Origin: a virus
Length of the DNA stretch: 56,680 nt
IMG/VR virus record: IMGVR_UViG_3300032893_000055
Location: 1 to 56,680 of that record
Strand: one strand, 5' to 3'
A model generated the notes under the pieces. It saw only the letters and a program-made list of their open reading frames with translations. It ran no database searches and had not been told where the DNA came from. Within the stretch, counting starts at the first letter, position 1; every line of letters starts with the position of its first letter. Below, piece by piece: positions 39,640-48,613 of this stretch. Position numbers and translations under genes: made by a program.

Positions 39640-40019
39640 GGTTGTAAATACCTGCGTTTCATTATCTCGCGTAGTTTTTTCACTGTTAGCCATATTTTTG
39701 TTTTACTCGTTCCGGATAAATTAACTTTTTGTAAAAGTTTTGATATACTTCGAGTGCCTATACCATTCGTATGGTACTCCCATACTATGCGATCGAACTC
39801 AGATTCGAATTCATATTCATGTAAAAAATGAAATGCCATCCTGTAATAAGCTTGAACCGCATCTATTTGGATTTGAGTATAATGTTTATTTTTATCTCTT
39901 TGTCTTCTAAACGCAGAAGATTTTAAACTACCGTCTTTATACTCAATGTCTTCAAACCCAGATTTTTTTAATTTCTCATACCATGAGTTTTTAAGCTTTT
40001 TGAATTCCTTGTTGTTCAT
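39636..40019 (-). CDS. HTH-type protein, possible small terminase
   Basis: 127 aa. Basic N-terminus, then 'FDRIVWEYHTNGIGTRSISKLLQKV' and 'KTKIWLTVKKLREIMKRRYL', a helix-turn-helix with a second recognition-type helix. This pattern is common upstream of phage terminase large subunits and is a reasonable small-terminase candidate for DNA recognition. No other gene in the module looks like TerS. Overlaps neighbours at both ends. Confidence 0.5.
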   Translation of the reverse strand: MNNKEFKKLKNSWYEKLKKSGFEDIEYKDGSLKSSAFRRQRDKNKHYTQIQIDAVQAYYRMAFHFLHEYEFESEFDRIVWEYHTNGIGTRSISKLLQKVNLSGTSKTKIWLTVKKLREIMKRRYLQP

Positions 40020-40410
40020 TTGCCACTTGTAAGTCTGAAGCGGCTGCCCCCGCTGGAGGATTTGCCAGGGCAGCCGCCTGCTGTTGTTCTTCTTGTTGTT
40101 TTTTAGCAGCGTCCTGTGCTGCTTTTTGAGCTTCTTTAATGTCTTGGATAACTTGCGAAACTACTTGGTTCGCTGCGCCTTTAAGGAGTTTGCGAACAAA
40201 ATACATTTTGGGTTTAGAAGAAGCCGTTTCGCCTAAATGCAGGACAGCTACGGCCAGAGCCCATTTTAAACTTGTCTCATCAGCAATAGGTCCAACCAAC
40301 TCAATAATAGAGTTAGACCATTTATTAAATTCAGTCATTCCAACTGGAAGTCTTGTAGGTAGATAAGCTAAAATTCTCTTAATAACCAATGTATTCAATT
40401 TAAATTTCAT
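39991..40410 (-). CDS. Hypothetical helical protein, first gene of the head block
   Basis: 139 aa from ATG 40410 with GAGGG just upstream; longer readings to 40440 cross the likely promoter. Residues 20-85 are ordinary helical sequence ('KWALAVAVLHLGETASSKPKMYFVRKLLKG'). Residues 90-130 are Ala/Gln/Lys-rich coiled coil ('IQDIKEAQKAAQDAAKKQQEEQQQAA'). Function unknown. It overlaps the HTH gene by 29 bases. Confidence 0.6.
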   Translation of the reverse strand: MKFKLNTLVIKRILAYLPTRLPVGMTEFNKWSNSIIELVGPIADETSLKWALAVAVLHLGETASSKPKMYFVRKLLKGAANQVVSQVIQDIKEAQKAAQDAAKKQQEEQQQAAALANPPAGAAASDLQVANEQQGIQKA

Positions 40411-40428
40411 ATTCCCTCGCATATATTC

Positions 40429-40457
40429 AATATGACACAAGTTTCATAATGAGTCAA
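40429..40457 (-). promoter_or_regulatory. Probable late promoter for packaging/head genes
   Basis: Minus strand: TTGACT (40457-40452) and CATATT (40434-40429) separated by 17 bases, matching 5/6 and 4/6 of the sigma70 consensus. It sits in the only real gap between the polymerase gene and the head block. Confidence 0.5.
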
Positions 40458-40464
40458 TACTCGA

Positions 40465-42564
40465 TTATACTTCTGCTAAATTTTTTCCTATTTTAGGAAT
40501 AGCCTCAAATTGAATACCTTCGAGATGAACGGTGTCTTCCATAGCTGATTGAAGTAATAACGATACTGTTTCGGCGTCTTTTTCATCGCATTCTACGACT
40601 AAACTGTCATGAACTTGAACAACTATTTTAGCGTTTAGTCCTAACTTATTGAAATTATTATATAAAGCAATAGCTGCTCGATTCATTATACTAGCGCCGG
40701 TTGATTGAATCCTATGATTAACCGCTAGGTTAAGCATATTACGAATTTCATAAGGAAGATCCTTGTGTTGCGCTTTACCGTATATCTTATCGATTTTCTT
40801 GGCGTCTGGCATTCGTCTAGGACGGCCAAATATATTTGTAACATATCCGTTACATTTGGCTTGTTTATGTGATTCTAGCATCATTTGTTGTACACCGGGG
40901 AAGCTTTCGAAATAATTGTCAATATCTTGTTGGGTATCTTCTATAGATTTGCCTGTAGTAGGCGCTAATTGATGCGCAGTAGCCCCATAAGTAACTGCTA
41001 ATGCTATAGTTTTTGACATATCTCTAAGTTTTTTGTATTTTATTCCAAAAGCGTCTGGACTTCCTTCTTTCCTTGGAATACAATCCGTTTTATTATAAAC
41101 ATTCATGCCGATAACACTATAAAAATCATCTTCGCCCCTGAAAGCTTCCATAAGTCTTTGATCTTTACTAAAATAAGCGAATACTCTTGGTTCTAGTTGA
41201 GATTGATCGGCTCCTACAAATATTTTACCTGGGCGTGCTATGAAACAAGTTTTAATTCGTTTATCGTCTCTAGGTAAATTCTGAAGATTGGGATTCCGTG
41301 ATGCATATCGGCCTGAGGTTGTGCCGTGTTGTAGGAAACTTGGGTTAATAATGCCATATTGGATTCGTTCTTCTATTCCTTCAACGTAAGTGTTTAAAAG
41401 CTTCATTTTGCGTTGATATTCTAGAAGTTTTTCAATCCATTTATATTTGTCTGCATATTTTTGTAATGTTTTTTTATCGCATGCGATGTAATGCCAAGGA
41501 TCTCTGATTTTTTTCGCTTTAATAATACCTTTAGAAGTTTTAGCCTCAGGTTGATACACCTGGTTTTTACGGATTGTGCATTGATGAATGAATTCTTGTT
41601 TTGCTGAAGGAGTATAAGGTAGTTTTAAGCCCATTCCTCTACAAACTTCTTTACCTGCGTCTGTAAGCGTACTAAATGTAAAATCGAGTTGCACGAATAA
41701 AAGCCATGCTAATTGCGAGCTTGCGCCTATGTTGAACGTATTCTTTTTATTAGTGCCTGGATATTTTTCTTTGATATGTGGCTCTATTTCTTTATAAATG
41801 AAATGTTTAGCTTCTTCACATTCAGCTTGTAATGTTTTTTTAAGAGTTAAAAGTGCTTTATTATCTATCTGAAGCCCAGTAGTGTTTAAATCATACGTAG
41901 GACCTCGTAACAATGGCATAGACTCGTCTTCATAAAAGAATTTTTCTAGGTTTTGATCATATAATTCTAGTATTAAAATTTGGAATAATCTATAAGTCAA
42001 TAAAGCGTCTTTAGCTCCATATCTAGCTATTAATTGACTGTCTGCTTTCCACATTTCATATTCAGTTTTAGTTATTTTACCGCCATTATCGGCTATAGAT
42101 TGTTTCATTAGTTTTTGTTCTTCTATAGAATCTTCACCAAAGTATTCAAGGCCTAGTTCTTTTAAACCTACTCGACGGTTTTCATTTAAAAGATGTGCTA
42201 AAATCATTGTATCTGTATGTAAATTGTCTATTAGTCTTATTTTAAAATGAGCTTCAGTCATCATACAGTCGAAAATACCATTGTGCATGATTAAGTTTTT
42301 AGTTTTAAGCAGTTTTATAAGATTTATTACATTCGATTTTATTTCATCTATGTATACAAGTTTTTGTGTGCTGGTGTCATATTTAGCAATAATAATATAA
42401 TAGGCTTCAGTTTCGTCTGCACACACAGACATCCCTATTATTTCATCTTGTTTAGTTAGTCCGGTAGTTTCTGTGTCAAAAGCAATAAAATCTTTGGATT
42501 CCAAGTATTCCATCAAGTGTAATAACTTATCGAGAGTATCAATGATGATTAGATTTTGAGTCAT
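40465..42564 (-). CDS. polA: Family A DNA polymerase with 3'-5' exonuclease
   Basis: 699 aa. Exonuclease motifs: FDTETTGL (29-36), HNGIFD (94-99), YGAKDALLTYRL (182-193). Polymerase motifs: A in 'GADQSQLEPR' (451-460), B 'RDMSKTIALAVTYG' (514-527), C 'VHDSLVVE' (651-658). There is no 5'-3' exonuclease domain, as usual for phage PolA. The residue equivalent to E. coli Phe762 is Leu522. It replicates the phage genome with the fused primase-helicase encoded upstream (26-base gene overlap) and the SSB-like protein. Confidence 0.95.
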   Translation of the reverse strand: MTQNLIIIDTLDKLLHLMEYLESKDFIAFDTETTGLTKQDEIIGMSVCADETEAYYIIIAKYDTSTQKLVYIDEIKSNVINLIKLLKTKNLIMHNGIFDCMMTEAHFKIRLIDNLHTDTMILAHLLNENRRVGLKELGLEYFGEDSIEEQKLMKQSIADNGGKITKTEYEMWKADSQLIARYGAKDALLTYRLFQILILELYDQNLEKFFYEDESMPLLRGPTYDLNTTGLQIDNKALLTLKKTLQAECEEAKHFIYKEIEPHIKEKYPGTNKKNTFNIGASSQLAWLLFVQLDFTFSTLTDAGKEVCRGMGLKLPYTPSAKQEFIHQCTIRKNQVYQPEAKTSKGIIKAKKIRDPWHYIACDKKTLQKYADKYKWIEKLLEYQRKMKLLNTYVEGIEERIQYGIINPSFLQHGTTSGRYASRNPNLQNLPRDDKRIKTCFIARPGKIFVGADQSQLEPRVFAYFSKDQRLMEAFRGEDDFYSVIGMNVYNKTDCIPRKEGSPDAFGIKYKKLRDMSKTIALAVTYGATAHQLAPTTGKSIEDTQQDIDNYFESFPGVQQMMLESHKQAKCNGYVTNIFGRPRRMPDAKKIDKIYGKAQHKDLPYEIRNMLNLAVNHRIQSTGASIMNRAAIALYNNFNKLGLNAKIVVQVHDSLVVECDEKDAETVSLLLQSAMEDTVHLEGIQFEAIPKIGKNLAEV

Positions 42565-44383
42565 CTATTTTTACCTCTGTTCTACGACTTTCATATGTTA
42601 CTATATCAGTCTTTTTATCGGCTTTCCTAGCATTAGTAGCTTGATTTACCCAATATTTAGCTGAGGTTTCTTCGTCTTGTGTCATTTCTCTGAGGCGTTC
42701 AGTAGATGGATCAAAATAAAATTGGTAACAAACATCTTCTTTTATTCTATCTAGATGTTGTTTTTTATGTCGTATTTTAGCGAATTTTAAAGCGATTACT
42801 GTAGGTGCGCCCTGTGCATACATGCGTTTTAATGGCTGCCATAAGCATATACAGTAGTCTACGAAAGATTCAAAAAACACTGTGCCGTAGGCAGCGTTTT
42901 TATCGAGTTCTAAATCACCGATTCCAGCTTTTTCTCTTGGGGCTTGTGAAAGCATTAAAAGCATTATGTTAAGTTTTACAGCTACAGCTTTCATTTCACG
43001 ACAAACGCCTATCAATCCTTCGTTTTCACCATTCTTGTTTTGTTTGTCTAAAACACCTATGTGATCGATAACTACAGCGCCTATTTTATGACCTGATTGA
43101 GCTTCTAGTTGAGCGATATATTCTTCTATAAGTTTCATTGAAAAATGATTATAAGTTCCATCGTCGTTATAATTAGAAACAATATGAATTTTATCATATA
43201 ACGATTCATTACCGTTACAAATCGTTTTAATACGTTGAGCTATTTCGCCTGAAGGTTGTTCTAATGAAAAAAATACATGGTGATAATCAGGGTTATATTG
43301 AGCAAACCATAAAAACGTATTTAATGTTAACGTAGTTTTACCGACTCCTGATCCTCCGATAATGCCGATTACCTGGCCGAGTCTGAATCCGTGTTCAGTA
43401 TCATCAATAAGCTTACTACAAGGGAATCTAGTACCGGATAGAGCTTCGTCGCCTTTGGCTAGGATGTCTCTTACTGTGGGTGCGAGTTTAACTGTTTTTT
43501 TGTCTTCAGCAGCTTCATAAGTCCATATTTTGTCTACTATATTAGAAGCGTAATTGATTCTATGAACAGGCGCTCGTTGACTAGCTTTTGCGCTGTTAGC
43601 TAAAACAGACATAGCTTCTTGTTTAGTAAATTCGTTTGCATGCATAATATGGGCCAATCTAAAATCGCTTTTAGATCTATCATCAGACGGCGTACCCCAT
43701 ATTTTTTTAACTTCGGCGTTTTCATGCAGTAGTTTGCCCCATTTAGCAGGCATTGTATCTGTTATTTTATAGTTTTCTTGATTAATATTATATGTTTTAT
43801 TATAATGATTTATACAATATTCTTCGTCTTCCCTAGAAATAGGCGGTAGAAGCTTGTCTAATTGTTCAGAAGTGTACGATGTATCGTCTTTAAACAAAAT
43901 CTCGCACGGTATAAGATTGTCTTGTTTTTTAGTATTTAAAGTGCCTGGAAGTCTCATTAATTGAAGAAGTTTAGCTACAGCTTCGTCTGTACGAAAAAAA
44001 CGTAATAACCTACGCTGGAATCGTAAGTAAGATTTAGCGTCTAAATCTGTAACAGACCAATATACGTGTATGCCGTTGCCTGAGTCTACAACTGTGGTTG
44101 GTAAAATACCGGATTCAGCTATTTTAGCCAGGAAAGCATCTTTATCTGTATATACACCGTCTTTTAGATCCATGTCTACAAACACATAAGAAAATGTGTC
44201 TATATCTGAGCCTGATATAGGAGACATTTCTTCTGTATAACTACTTGGATTATTAGGAAAATAATAAACGTTGTAATGTTGATTTCTATTAAAATTAAAG
44301 ACTTGTTCTTCCGTTAACAAGCCTTCAATGACTTTTTGATCAGTTATAGCCCATCCTGGGGCTATAAGTCTGCATAAAAGCAT
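42539..44383 (-). CDS. Primase-helicase fusion (AEP-like primase + DnaB-type helicase)
   Basis: 614 aa. N-terminal part: 'YVFVDMDLKDG' (DxD, 69-72) and 'SGNGIHVYW' (101-109), then 'QLMRLPGTLNTKK', the pattern of archaeo-eukaryotic-type (RepB/prim-pol) primases and not of DnaG/TOPRIM enzymes. C-terminal part: RecA-fold helicase with Walker A GGSGVGKTT (343-351), 'VFFSLEQPSGEIAQR' and 'IGAVVIDHIGVL' Walker B. The enzyme should unwind and prime at the fork, like T7 gp4 in layout but with a different primase class. Stop overlaps the PolA start. Confidence 0.85.
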   Translation of the reverse strand: MLLCRLIAPGWAITDQKVIEGLLTEEQVFNFNRNQHYNVYYFPNNPSSYTEEMSPISGSDIDTFSYVFVDMDLKDGVYTDKDAFLAKIAESGILPTTVVDSGNGIHVYWSVTDLDAKSYLRFQRRLLRFFRTDEAVAKLLQLMRLPGTLNTKKQDNLIPCEILFKDDTSYTSEQLDKLLPPISREDEEYCINHYNKTYNINQENYKITDTMPAKWGKLLHENAEVKKIWGTPSDDRSKSDFRLAHIMHANEFTKQEAMSVLANSAKASQRAPVHRINYASNIVDKIWTYEAAEDKKTVKLAPTVRDILAKGDEALSGTRFPCSKLIDDTEHGFRLGQVIGIIGGSGVGKTTLTLNTFLWFAQYNPDYHHVFFSLEQPSGEIAQRIKTICNGNESLYDKIHIVSNYNDDGTYNHFSMKLIEEYIAQLEAQSGHKIGAVVIDHIGVLDKQNKNGENEGLIGVCREMKAVAVKLNIMLLMLSQAPREKAGIGDLELDKNAAYGTVFFESFVDYCICLWQPLKRMYAQGAPTVIALKFAKIRHKKQHLDRIKEDVCYQFYFDPSTERLREMTQDEETSAKYWVNQATNARKADKKTDIVTYESRRTEVKIDDSKSNHH

Positions 44384-44384
44384 G

Positions 44385-44936
44385 TTATTTACGTTTGTTA
44401 CCTTTTAACAAAGCCTCTACTTGTGCTTTACGCTCGGCTGCGCTTAAGCTGTTTGCGTTACTGGCTGCGGCTGACAATCCAGCAACGCCAGAATTATAAT
44501 TGTACCCGGTGTCTTCTGATTCTTCGTCAGCATCGCCGTTATCGACTGTTTCATCGGCTGCCTCGTTAACAGTTTCAGAAGCTAAATTTGAGACGTCGAT
44601 TGTGTTGTCTGGATCGACTTCGAGTTTATATTTATACATATCGCCGTTTGGTGTGGGTACAGTACCGGCTGCTGTAATACGAATCATTTGACCTGGAGTT
44701 ACGCTCATTAGTTTTCGATCTAAATCTGTTTTACCCCAAACGCCTACGTTTCCTTTGTTTGTTTGAAGAAAATAAATATAAGAAACCCCTGATTTCTTCT
44801 TTTTATCTTCCACGGCACGTTTGCCTAGGTAGTATCCTTCAATTTCTGTAGGATTCTTTTTGTTTGTTTTTCTGTTTATTCCGCCTAGAGCGATTGTTAC
44901 GTCAGCTTCTAGTGCTACTACTTCTTTAAAAGCCAT
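44385..44936 (-). CDS. Single-stranded DNA-binding-like protein
   Basis: 183 aa from ATG 44936 (AGGAGGG upstream). Residues 1-100 are beta-rich and OB-like ('VTIALGGINRK', 'GVSYIYFLQTNKGNVGVWGKTDLDRKL', 'PGQMIRITAAGTVPTPNGDMYKYKLEVD'). An acidic disordered stretch follows ('NGDADEESEDTG') with a short basic tail. An OB fold plus acidic C-terminus next to helicase and polymerase genes is the usual SSB arrangement. No sequence signature is absolute, so the call rests on layout and context. Confidence 0.7.
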   Translation of the reverse strand: MAFKEVVALEADVTIALGGINRKTNKKNPTEIEGYYLGKRAVEDKKKKSGVSYIYFLQTNKGNVGVWGKTDLDRKLMSVTPGQMIRITAAGTVPTPNGDMYKYKLEVDPDNTIDVSNLASETVNEAADETVDNGDADEESEDTGYNYNSGVAGLSAAASNANSLSAAERKAQVEALLKGNKRK

Positions 44937-44946
44937 TTTGGCCCTC

Positions 44947-45147
44947 CTATTGTAAAGTACTCTTGTCATCTAAATAATCACACAACAAATCATGTGAACT
45001 TTTAAACTCATTTATAAATTCTATAGTTCCTTGAGATATATATCCATCTCTTTTAACATCTTGCGCTGCGCTGTTACATAAGTCAACAGCTATTTGAATA
45101 AGATGTACTAATTGAGCGTTAGTGTTATCAGTTTTTATGTCTGTCAT
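44947..45147 (-). CDS. Hypothetical protein, 66 aa
   Basis: Not recognised. Helical, acidic ('LVHLIQIAVDLCNSAAQDVKRDGYISQGTIEFINEFKSSHDLLCDYLDD'). It overlaps the upstream gene by 20 bases and lies just before the SSB-like start; a replication accessory is possible but not supported. Confidence 0.5.
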   Translation of the reverse strand: MTDIKTDNTNAQLVHLIQIAVDLCNSAAQDVKRDGYISQGTIEFINEFKSSHDLLCDYLDDKSTLQ

Positions 45148-45445
45148 CGATTAATGTCCCTAATTCTTGTTGTCTTAACAACATTGCACAACAAGCTCTA
45201 ACAGAGCCTAAATGTGGCTGTCCGTCTACTGGATCGTTTTCTTCCCCTTCAAACCACGCATAAGCGTGTCTTAACAAAGCCGCCATAAGTTGACTTGCTT
45301 TATGCCCTTTACAATAATTATATCTTCCGTATTTTTGCTCGCCTACCATAAAAGCTTGAGCTTCAGCTATTTGAGCTACGTAAGGAATCAAAGATAAATC
45401 AGGTTTTTGTTTATCGTTCTTCGAAGCTTGCTGTTCGTCTGACAT
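45128..45445 (-). CDS. dATP/dGTP diphosphohydrolase N-domain-like (DUF5664) protein
   Basis: 105 aa. 'QKPDLSLIPYVAQIAEAQAFMVGEQKYGRYNYCKGH' followed by 'AALLRHAYAWFEGEENDPVDGQPHLGSVRACCAMLL' is the recognisable signature: KxDL..P, AxxFxxGxxKYGRxNYxxG, RHxxAxxxGE, HLxxVxA. It is an all-alpha MazG-like fold thought to hydrolyse dATP/dGTP; phage copies help shape the dNTP pool. A second all-alpha NTPase lies at 24087-24410. Overlaps both neighbours. Confidence 0.75.
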   Translation of the reverse strand: MSDEQQASKNDKQKPDLSLIPYVAQIAEAQAFMVGEQKYGRYNYCKGHKASQLMAALLRHAYAWFEGEENDPVDGQPHLGSVRACCAMLLRQQELGTLIDDRHKN

Positions 45446-45833
45446 TAGTTCCTCGAGTAGAGTGCCATTTTTTAAATACTTTAGCTGAATATTTTGTAAT
45501 AGTCAAGTTTTTTGCGTTACCCATATTATACGCTATCACGCCTCGTTGAACTGAATGATATCGTTTTATTTGATAAGATAAATATTTAGCGGCATAATAC
45601 ATGTTGGTTTCTGGATTCATTAATTGTTTTTTAGTTCCTTTAAAACCTAACCATTTAGCCGTATTTAATTTAATTTGGCAAACACCTAGGCTATCTTCGC
45701 CGCCGTCATCATGATGAACTGCGTTAATGTTATAACTGCTTTCAATGAAACACAATGAGGCCAATAAATCGGTCGGTAGATCGAATTTGGCTGATGTCGC
45801 TGAAAATAATGTTAATAATATAAGTGTGTTCAT
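45411..45833 (-). CDS. Exported lytic transglycosylase
   Basis: 140 aa from ATG 45833 (an in-frame GTG at 45848 adds five residues). Signal peptide MNTLILLTLFSATSA with a likely cut before KFDLP. SLT/lysozyme-like pattern: catalytic Glu31 in 'CFIESSYN', 'GGEDSLGVCQIKLNTAKWLG', 'NPETNMYYAAKYLSYQI', 'VIAYNMG'. It cleaves glycan strands. It is encoded in the early region, away from the endolysin, and exported by Sec, so a role in cell-wall remodelling early in infection or superinfection control is more likely than lysis. Confidence 0.8.
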   Translation of the reverse strand: MNTLILLTLFSATSAKFDLPTDLLASLCFIESSYNINAVHHDDGGEDSLGVCQIKLNTAKWLGFKGTKKQLMNPETNMYYAAKYLSYQIKRYHSVQRGVIAYNMGNAKNLTITKYSAKVFKKWHSTRGTNVRRTASFEER

Positions 45834-45893
45834 ACCTATATTATACACTGAAATGGTGAGAATTTGAGTTAAATTTGTATTTGTATCAAAATA

Positions 45894-46595
45894 CTACAAT
45901 CGGCCAGTCCAACGACCGTTTCGATTTAAGACCATAGGTATGATATGTGGTATACCGCATAAAATGATTAAGATTGAGACAATAGGACGTTTAGGATTAA
46001 CTTTGTTGTATCCTAAAGCTAAAGATTTATCATCGGCTAGACAACCCGTATGTGCATCAAACATTAATCGTTCAGGCGTAGAAATATATGTTATTTGAGC
46101 TTTTTCATGATAATGGCCTTGTACACATGACATACCGTATAGTGAGGCTAGTCGTCCTGGAGTAGCGGATTTACCGTGGCAAAAATACACTGGGCCGTTT
46201 ATAGTTTGTATAATAACGTCGAATACCCACTTCCAATTTTTTGGAGCGTCTAATATCTCATTATAAGATTTAATAGCTTTACGCGGTATTTTGCCTGTTA
46301 TAGCTTTACGTAAAACCATTGAGCCGTGATTGGATTCAACTACAGTAACTTTAGGAAACAATTTATATATTGGTTTTAAAGAAGTTATAGCTTTTTCTAG
46401 TTCTATTCCTGCGCTGTCTAAATCAGGATCAGAATCGTGAAAACTAGCATCATGAAAATCCGCCTCGTCACCAATACATACGACTGTATCAGGTTTATAT
46501 TTAGTTTTAACAGCTTTTAAAAATGCGACTATATCCGGATGCGCGTAAGGATGATGCATATCACTAATAACTAAAATGCTTTTAGCTAATTTCAT
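45894..46595 (-). CDS. Calcineurin-like metallophosphoesterase
   Basis: 233 aa. Metal motifs in order: 'SDMHHPY' (10-16), 'CIGDEADFHD', 'ESNHGS', 'YFCHGKS' and 'GHYHEKA'. The fold is that of dimetal phosphoesterases, related in phages to DNA repair or nucleotide/phosphoprotein hydrolysis. Unlike the SbcD-like gene at 48600 it has no partner ATPase, so it probably acts alone. Its start overlaps the stop of the zinc-ribbon gene (ATGA). The substrate cannot be told. Confidence 0.8.
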   Translation of the reverse strand: MKLAKSILVISDMHHPYAHPDIVAFLKAVKTKYKPDTVVCIGDEADFHDASFHDSDPDLDSAGIELEKAITSLKPIYKLFPKVTVVESNHGSMVLRKAITGKIPRKAIKSYNEILDAPKNWKWVFDVIIQTINGPVYFCHGKSATPGRLASLYGMSCVQGHYHEKAQITYISTPERLMFDAHTGCLADDKSLALGYNKVNPKRPIVSILIILCGIPHIIPMVLNRNGRWTGRL

Positions 46596-46753
46596 TTATC
46601 TTCCTTTTTAGGTTTGGTTTTATCTGTTTTGGTTGATCCGCACCACGCACATTGTCCTGAGGACACGGCTAACGCATAATTTTCTCTAAAACAATCAAAA
46701 CAACGCTGTAAATAAAATTTACCATTTGCCCAAAATCCATGTCCTTTTTTCAT
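46592..46753 (-). CDS. Small zinc-ribbon protein, 53 aa
   Basis: An ORF from ATG 46753 (MKKGHGFWANGKFYLQ) to TGA 46592-46594. Two CxxC pairs (CFDC and CAWC, about 14 residues apart) make a zinc ribbon; the C-terminus is Lys-rich. Strong SD GGAGGG. It overlaps the endonuclease VII stop and the phosphoesterase start, both as ATGA. Small zinc-ribbon proteins of this size in phages are often transcription or nucleic-acid binding factors; that is inference. Confidence 0.65.
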   Translation of the reverse strand: MKKGHGFWANGKFYLQRCFDCFRENYALAVSSGQCAWCGSTKTDKTKPKKEDK

Positions 46754-47055
46754 ATACCCTCCAACGGTATGTCGTATTTTGATAAATAGTTTAACAGTTT
46801 AGTAGCAGATTCAATAGTTTGTCTACCTACCAAGAATTTATTGCATCTGAAGCATAACAACCCACGCACACGCCCTGTTTTGTGATTATGATCTACGTGT
46901 AAGCGTTTAGCGAATTCAGTTTCATGCCGTTTACAGATTGCACACCTGCCTTCTTGATGATCGTACAGTTTTTGGCGTTCTAATTCACATTCTTTCAACG
47001 TTAGATGAGGCCAATATTTTCTTAATCCTGAAGGTCTTGGTTTACGTTTCGCCAT
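46750..47055 (-). CDS. Recombination endonuclease VII-like HNH nuclease
   Basis: 101 aa. 'YDHQEGRCAICKRH' with Cys38/Cys41, 'HVDHNHKTGRVRGLLCFRCN' (55-72) with Cys68/Cys71: four zinc cysteines framing the DHxHxTGxxRGLLC signature. The fold resolves branched DNA such as Holliday junctions, needed before packaging. It follows the SbcC-like gene with a 14-base overlap, so recombination and debranching are encoded together. Confidence 0.88.
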   Translation of the reverse strand: MAKRKPRPSGLRKYWPHLTLKECELERQKLYDHQEGRCAICKRHETEFAKRLHVDHNHKTGRVRGLLCFRCNKFLVGRQTIESATKLLNYLSKYDIPLEGI

Positions 47056-48613
47056 TTAATCGACTCTCACCATTTGTTATAGTCACATTGTACTTAGTAG
47101 TAAATTTAGTCTTAAAATCAGCAGAATGCTCAACAATATAAATTGATTGATAAACATCTTGTAAACTATTAAAAAGATTAAAAGCTTTAGATTTAAAATC
47201 GTCATCCATTCCGTCCAAAGCCTCATCAAAAAAGGCTATATTTAAACTTGTAAACTTAGTATTATGTAAAACTTCCATAACTGCAATACCGAAGCATAAC
47301 TTAAATATCTGTTTTTGGCCTTTACTTAATTGATTAAATGAACAATTGTTTGCATCTTTGTTTATAACAACATCTATTTTATCTGATGCTTTAATATCAA
47401 AACTTACTACGAATTCAGAATCAAAGTATTCAGACAAATATTGATTGACTTTGGCTTCTATATTAGACACCGTGTTGTTTATTTGAGTTTTTCTTGCTTC
47501 TATTAATATGTTTTCTAAGTCTGTTAAATCATTTAATTTATCTGATAATAAATGAGCTTGTTGTGTAATATTTTTTTGCTCTTGAATATGTTTATTCCAT
47601 TGATTAGTTTTATCTTCTATAAGTTGAATATAAGGATTTTCTTCTGATCTAGTTTCTAACTCAATAATTTGTTCTTTAGACAAACTTATATGTTCTTCTA
47701 TATAATCTTTAGTTGAAGCAAGTTTAGTTCGTTCTTTATATAAAATATTATATTTATCCTGTAAATCTACAGATTTAGAGTTTTTTATAGGATTACCGCA
47801 GGATTTACATTTTTCTTTAGACAATATTGCTAAGTCTTGTTGTATTACTTCGGATTGTGTTTTGTTGTCATTTAGTTGAGTTTGTACTATTTTTAAGTTT
47901 TGAATATAATCTTCAATACTTTGCTTTAATTTAAGTATATCTTCTTGAATTTTAGATTTTGAAGTTTGTTCAAACTTAAGTTTTAATTGAGTTAAATTTT
48001 TGATATCTGATTCAGATTGCCGGATAAGTACATCATATTTTTCTTCTGAATTAATAAGTTTTATCAGATTTTGTGAAATTGTATGTTTGGATTCAGTCAA
48101 ATTAGTTGTAATAGTTTTGATTAAATTCAAATCTACTATGTTTTCGAATAACTGACGTCTTTGTTTTGCTGTCGCTGTAAAAAATCTAGCCGAAATAGAA
48201 TTCTCATTATAATATGTACTTGCTAAAAATGTTGAAGAATTACTATTTATAATAGCGTTGATTTTTAATTGAGTATCATTTATATCTTTACCGCGAATTG
48301 GAAGGCTACCATTTAGTCTGTAATAAAGATCCGATTTAGAACCGCCGCGAGACCTAAATATAACGAGTTCGTTACCGGCCCATTCTAAGCATATTGAACC
48401 TACTGTAGGTCCGTCTTTATTCCACGCGATTACTTCGTCAACTGCACCGTCCTTGGCAGTTATTCCAAACAAAATCCATGGTAAAACATCACATAATGTG
48501 CTTTTGCCTGAACCCGTAGAACCATGAATAAGAACCAGCCCATTATCATCAAAATCAAATTTAAGTCTACGATAAGATACAAAATTTTCTATTTCACAGC
48601 TATGAATTCTCAT
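47042..48613 (-). CDS. SbcC/Rad50-like recombination ATPase (gp46 type)
   Basis: 523 aa. Walker A GSTGSGKST (31-39), long central coiled coils (about 160-400) interrupted by a zinc-hook CKSCG (Cys269, Cys272), then the signature 'LSKGQKQIFKLCFG' and Walker B 'IAFFDEALDGMDDD'. It works with the SbcD-like nuclease to process DNA ends and hairpins. The coiled coils are short compared with bacterial SbcC, as usual for phage versions. It overlaps the SbcD-like gene by 14 bases. Confidence 0.9.
   Translation of the reverse strand: MRIHSCEIENFVSYRRLKFDFDDNGLVLIHGSTGSGKSTLCDVLPWILFGITAKDGAVDEVIAWNKDGPTVGSICLEWAGNELVIFRSRGGSKSDLYYRLNGSLPIRGKDINDTQLKINAIINSNSSTFLASTYYNENSISARFFTATAKQRRQLFENIVDLNLIKTITTNLTESKHTISQNLIKLINSEEKYDVLIRQSESDIKNLTQLKLKFEQTSKSKIQEDILKLKQSIEDYIQNLKIVQTQLNDNKTQSEVIQQDLAILSKEKCKSCGNPIKNSKSVDLQDKYNILYKERTKLASTKDYIEEHISLSKEQIIELETRSEENPYIQLIEDKTNQWNKHIQEQKNITQQAHLLSDKLNDLTDLENILIEARKTQINNTVSNIEAKVNQYLSEYFDSEFVVSFDIKASDKIDVVINKDANNCSFNQLSKGQKQIFKLCFGIAVMEVLHNTKFTSLNIAFFDEALDGMDDDFKSKAFNLFNSLQDVYQSIYIVEHSADFKTKFTTKYNVTITNGESRLNGET

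Noticed and set aside
39640-39693. Longer N-terminus of the 140-aa GNAT-like protein
   Set aside because: It would overlap the HTH gene by 58 bases, whereas ATG 39639 gives the ATGA overlap that is the rule in this genome.
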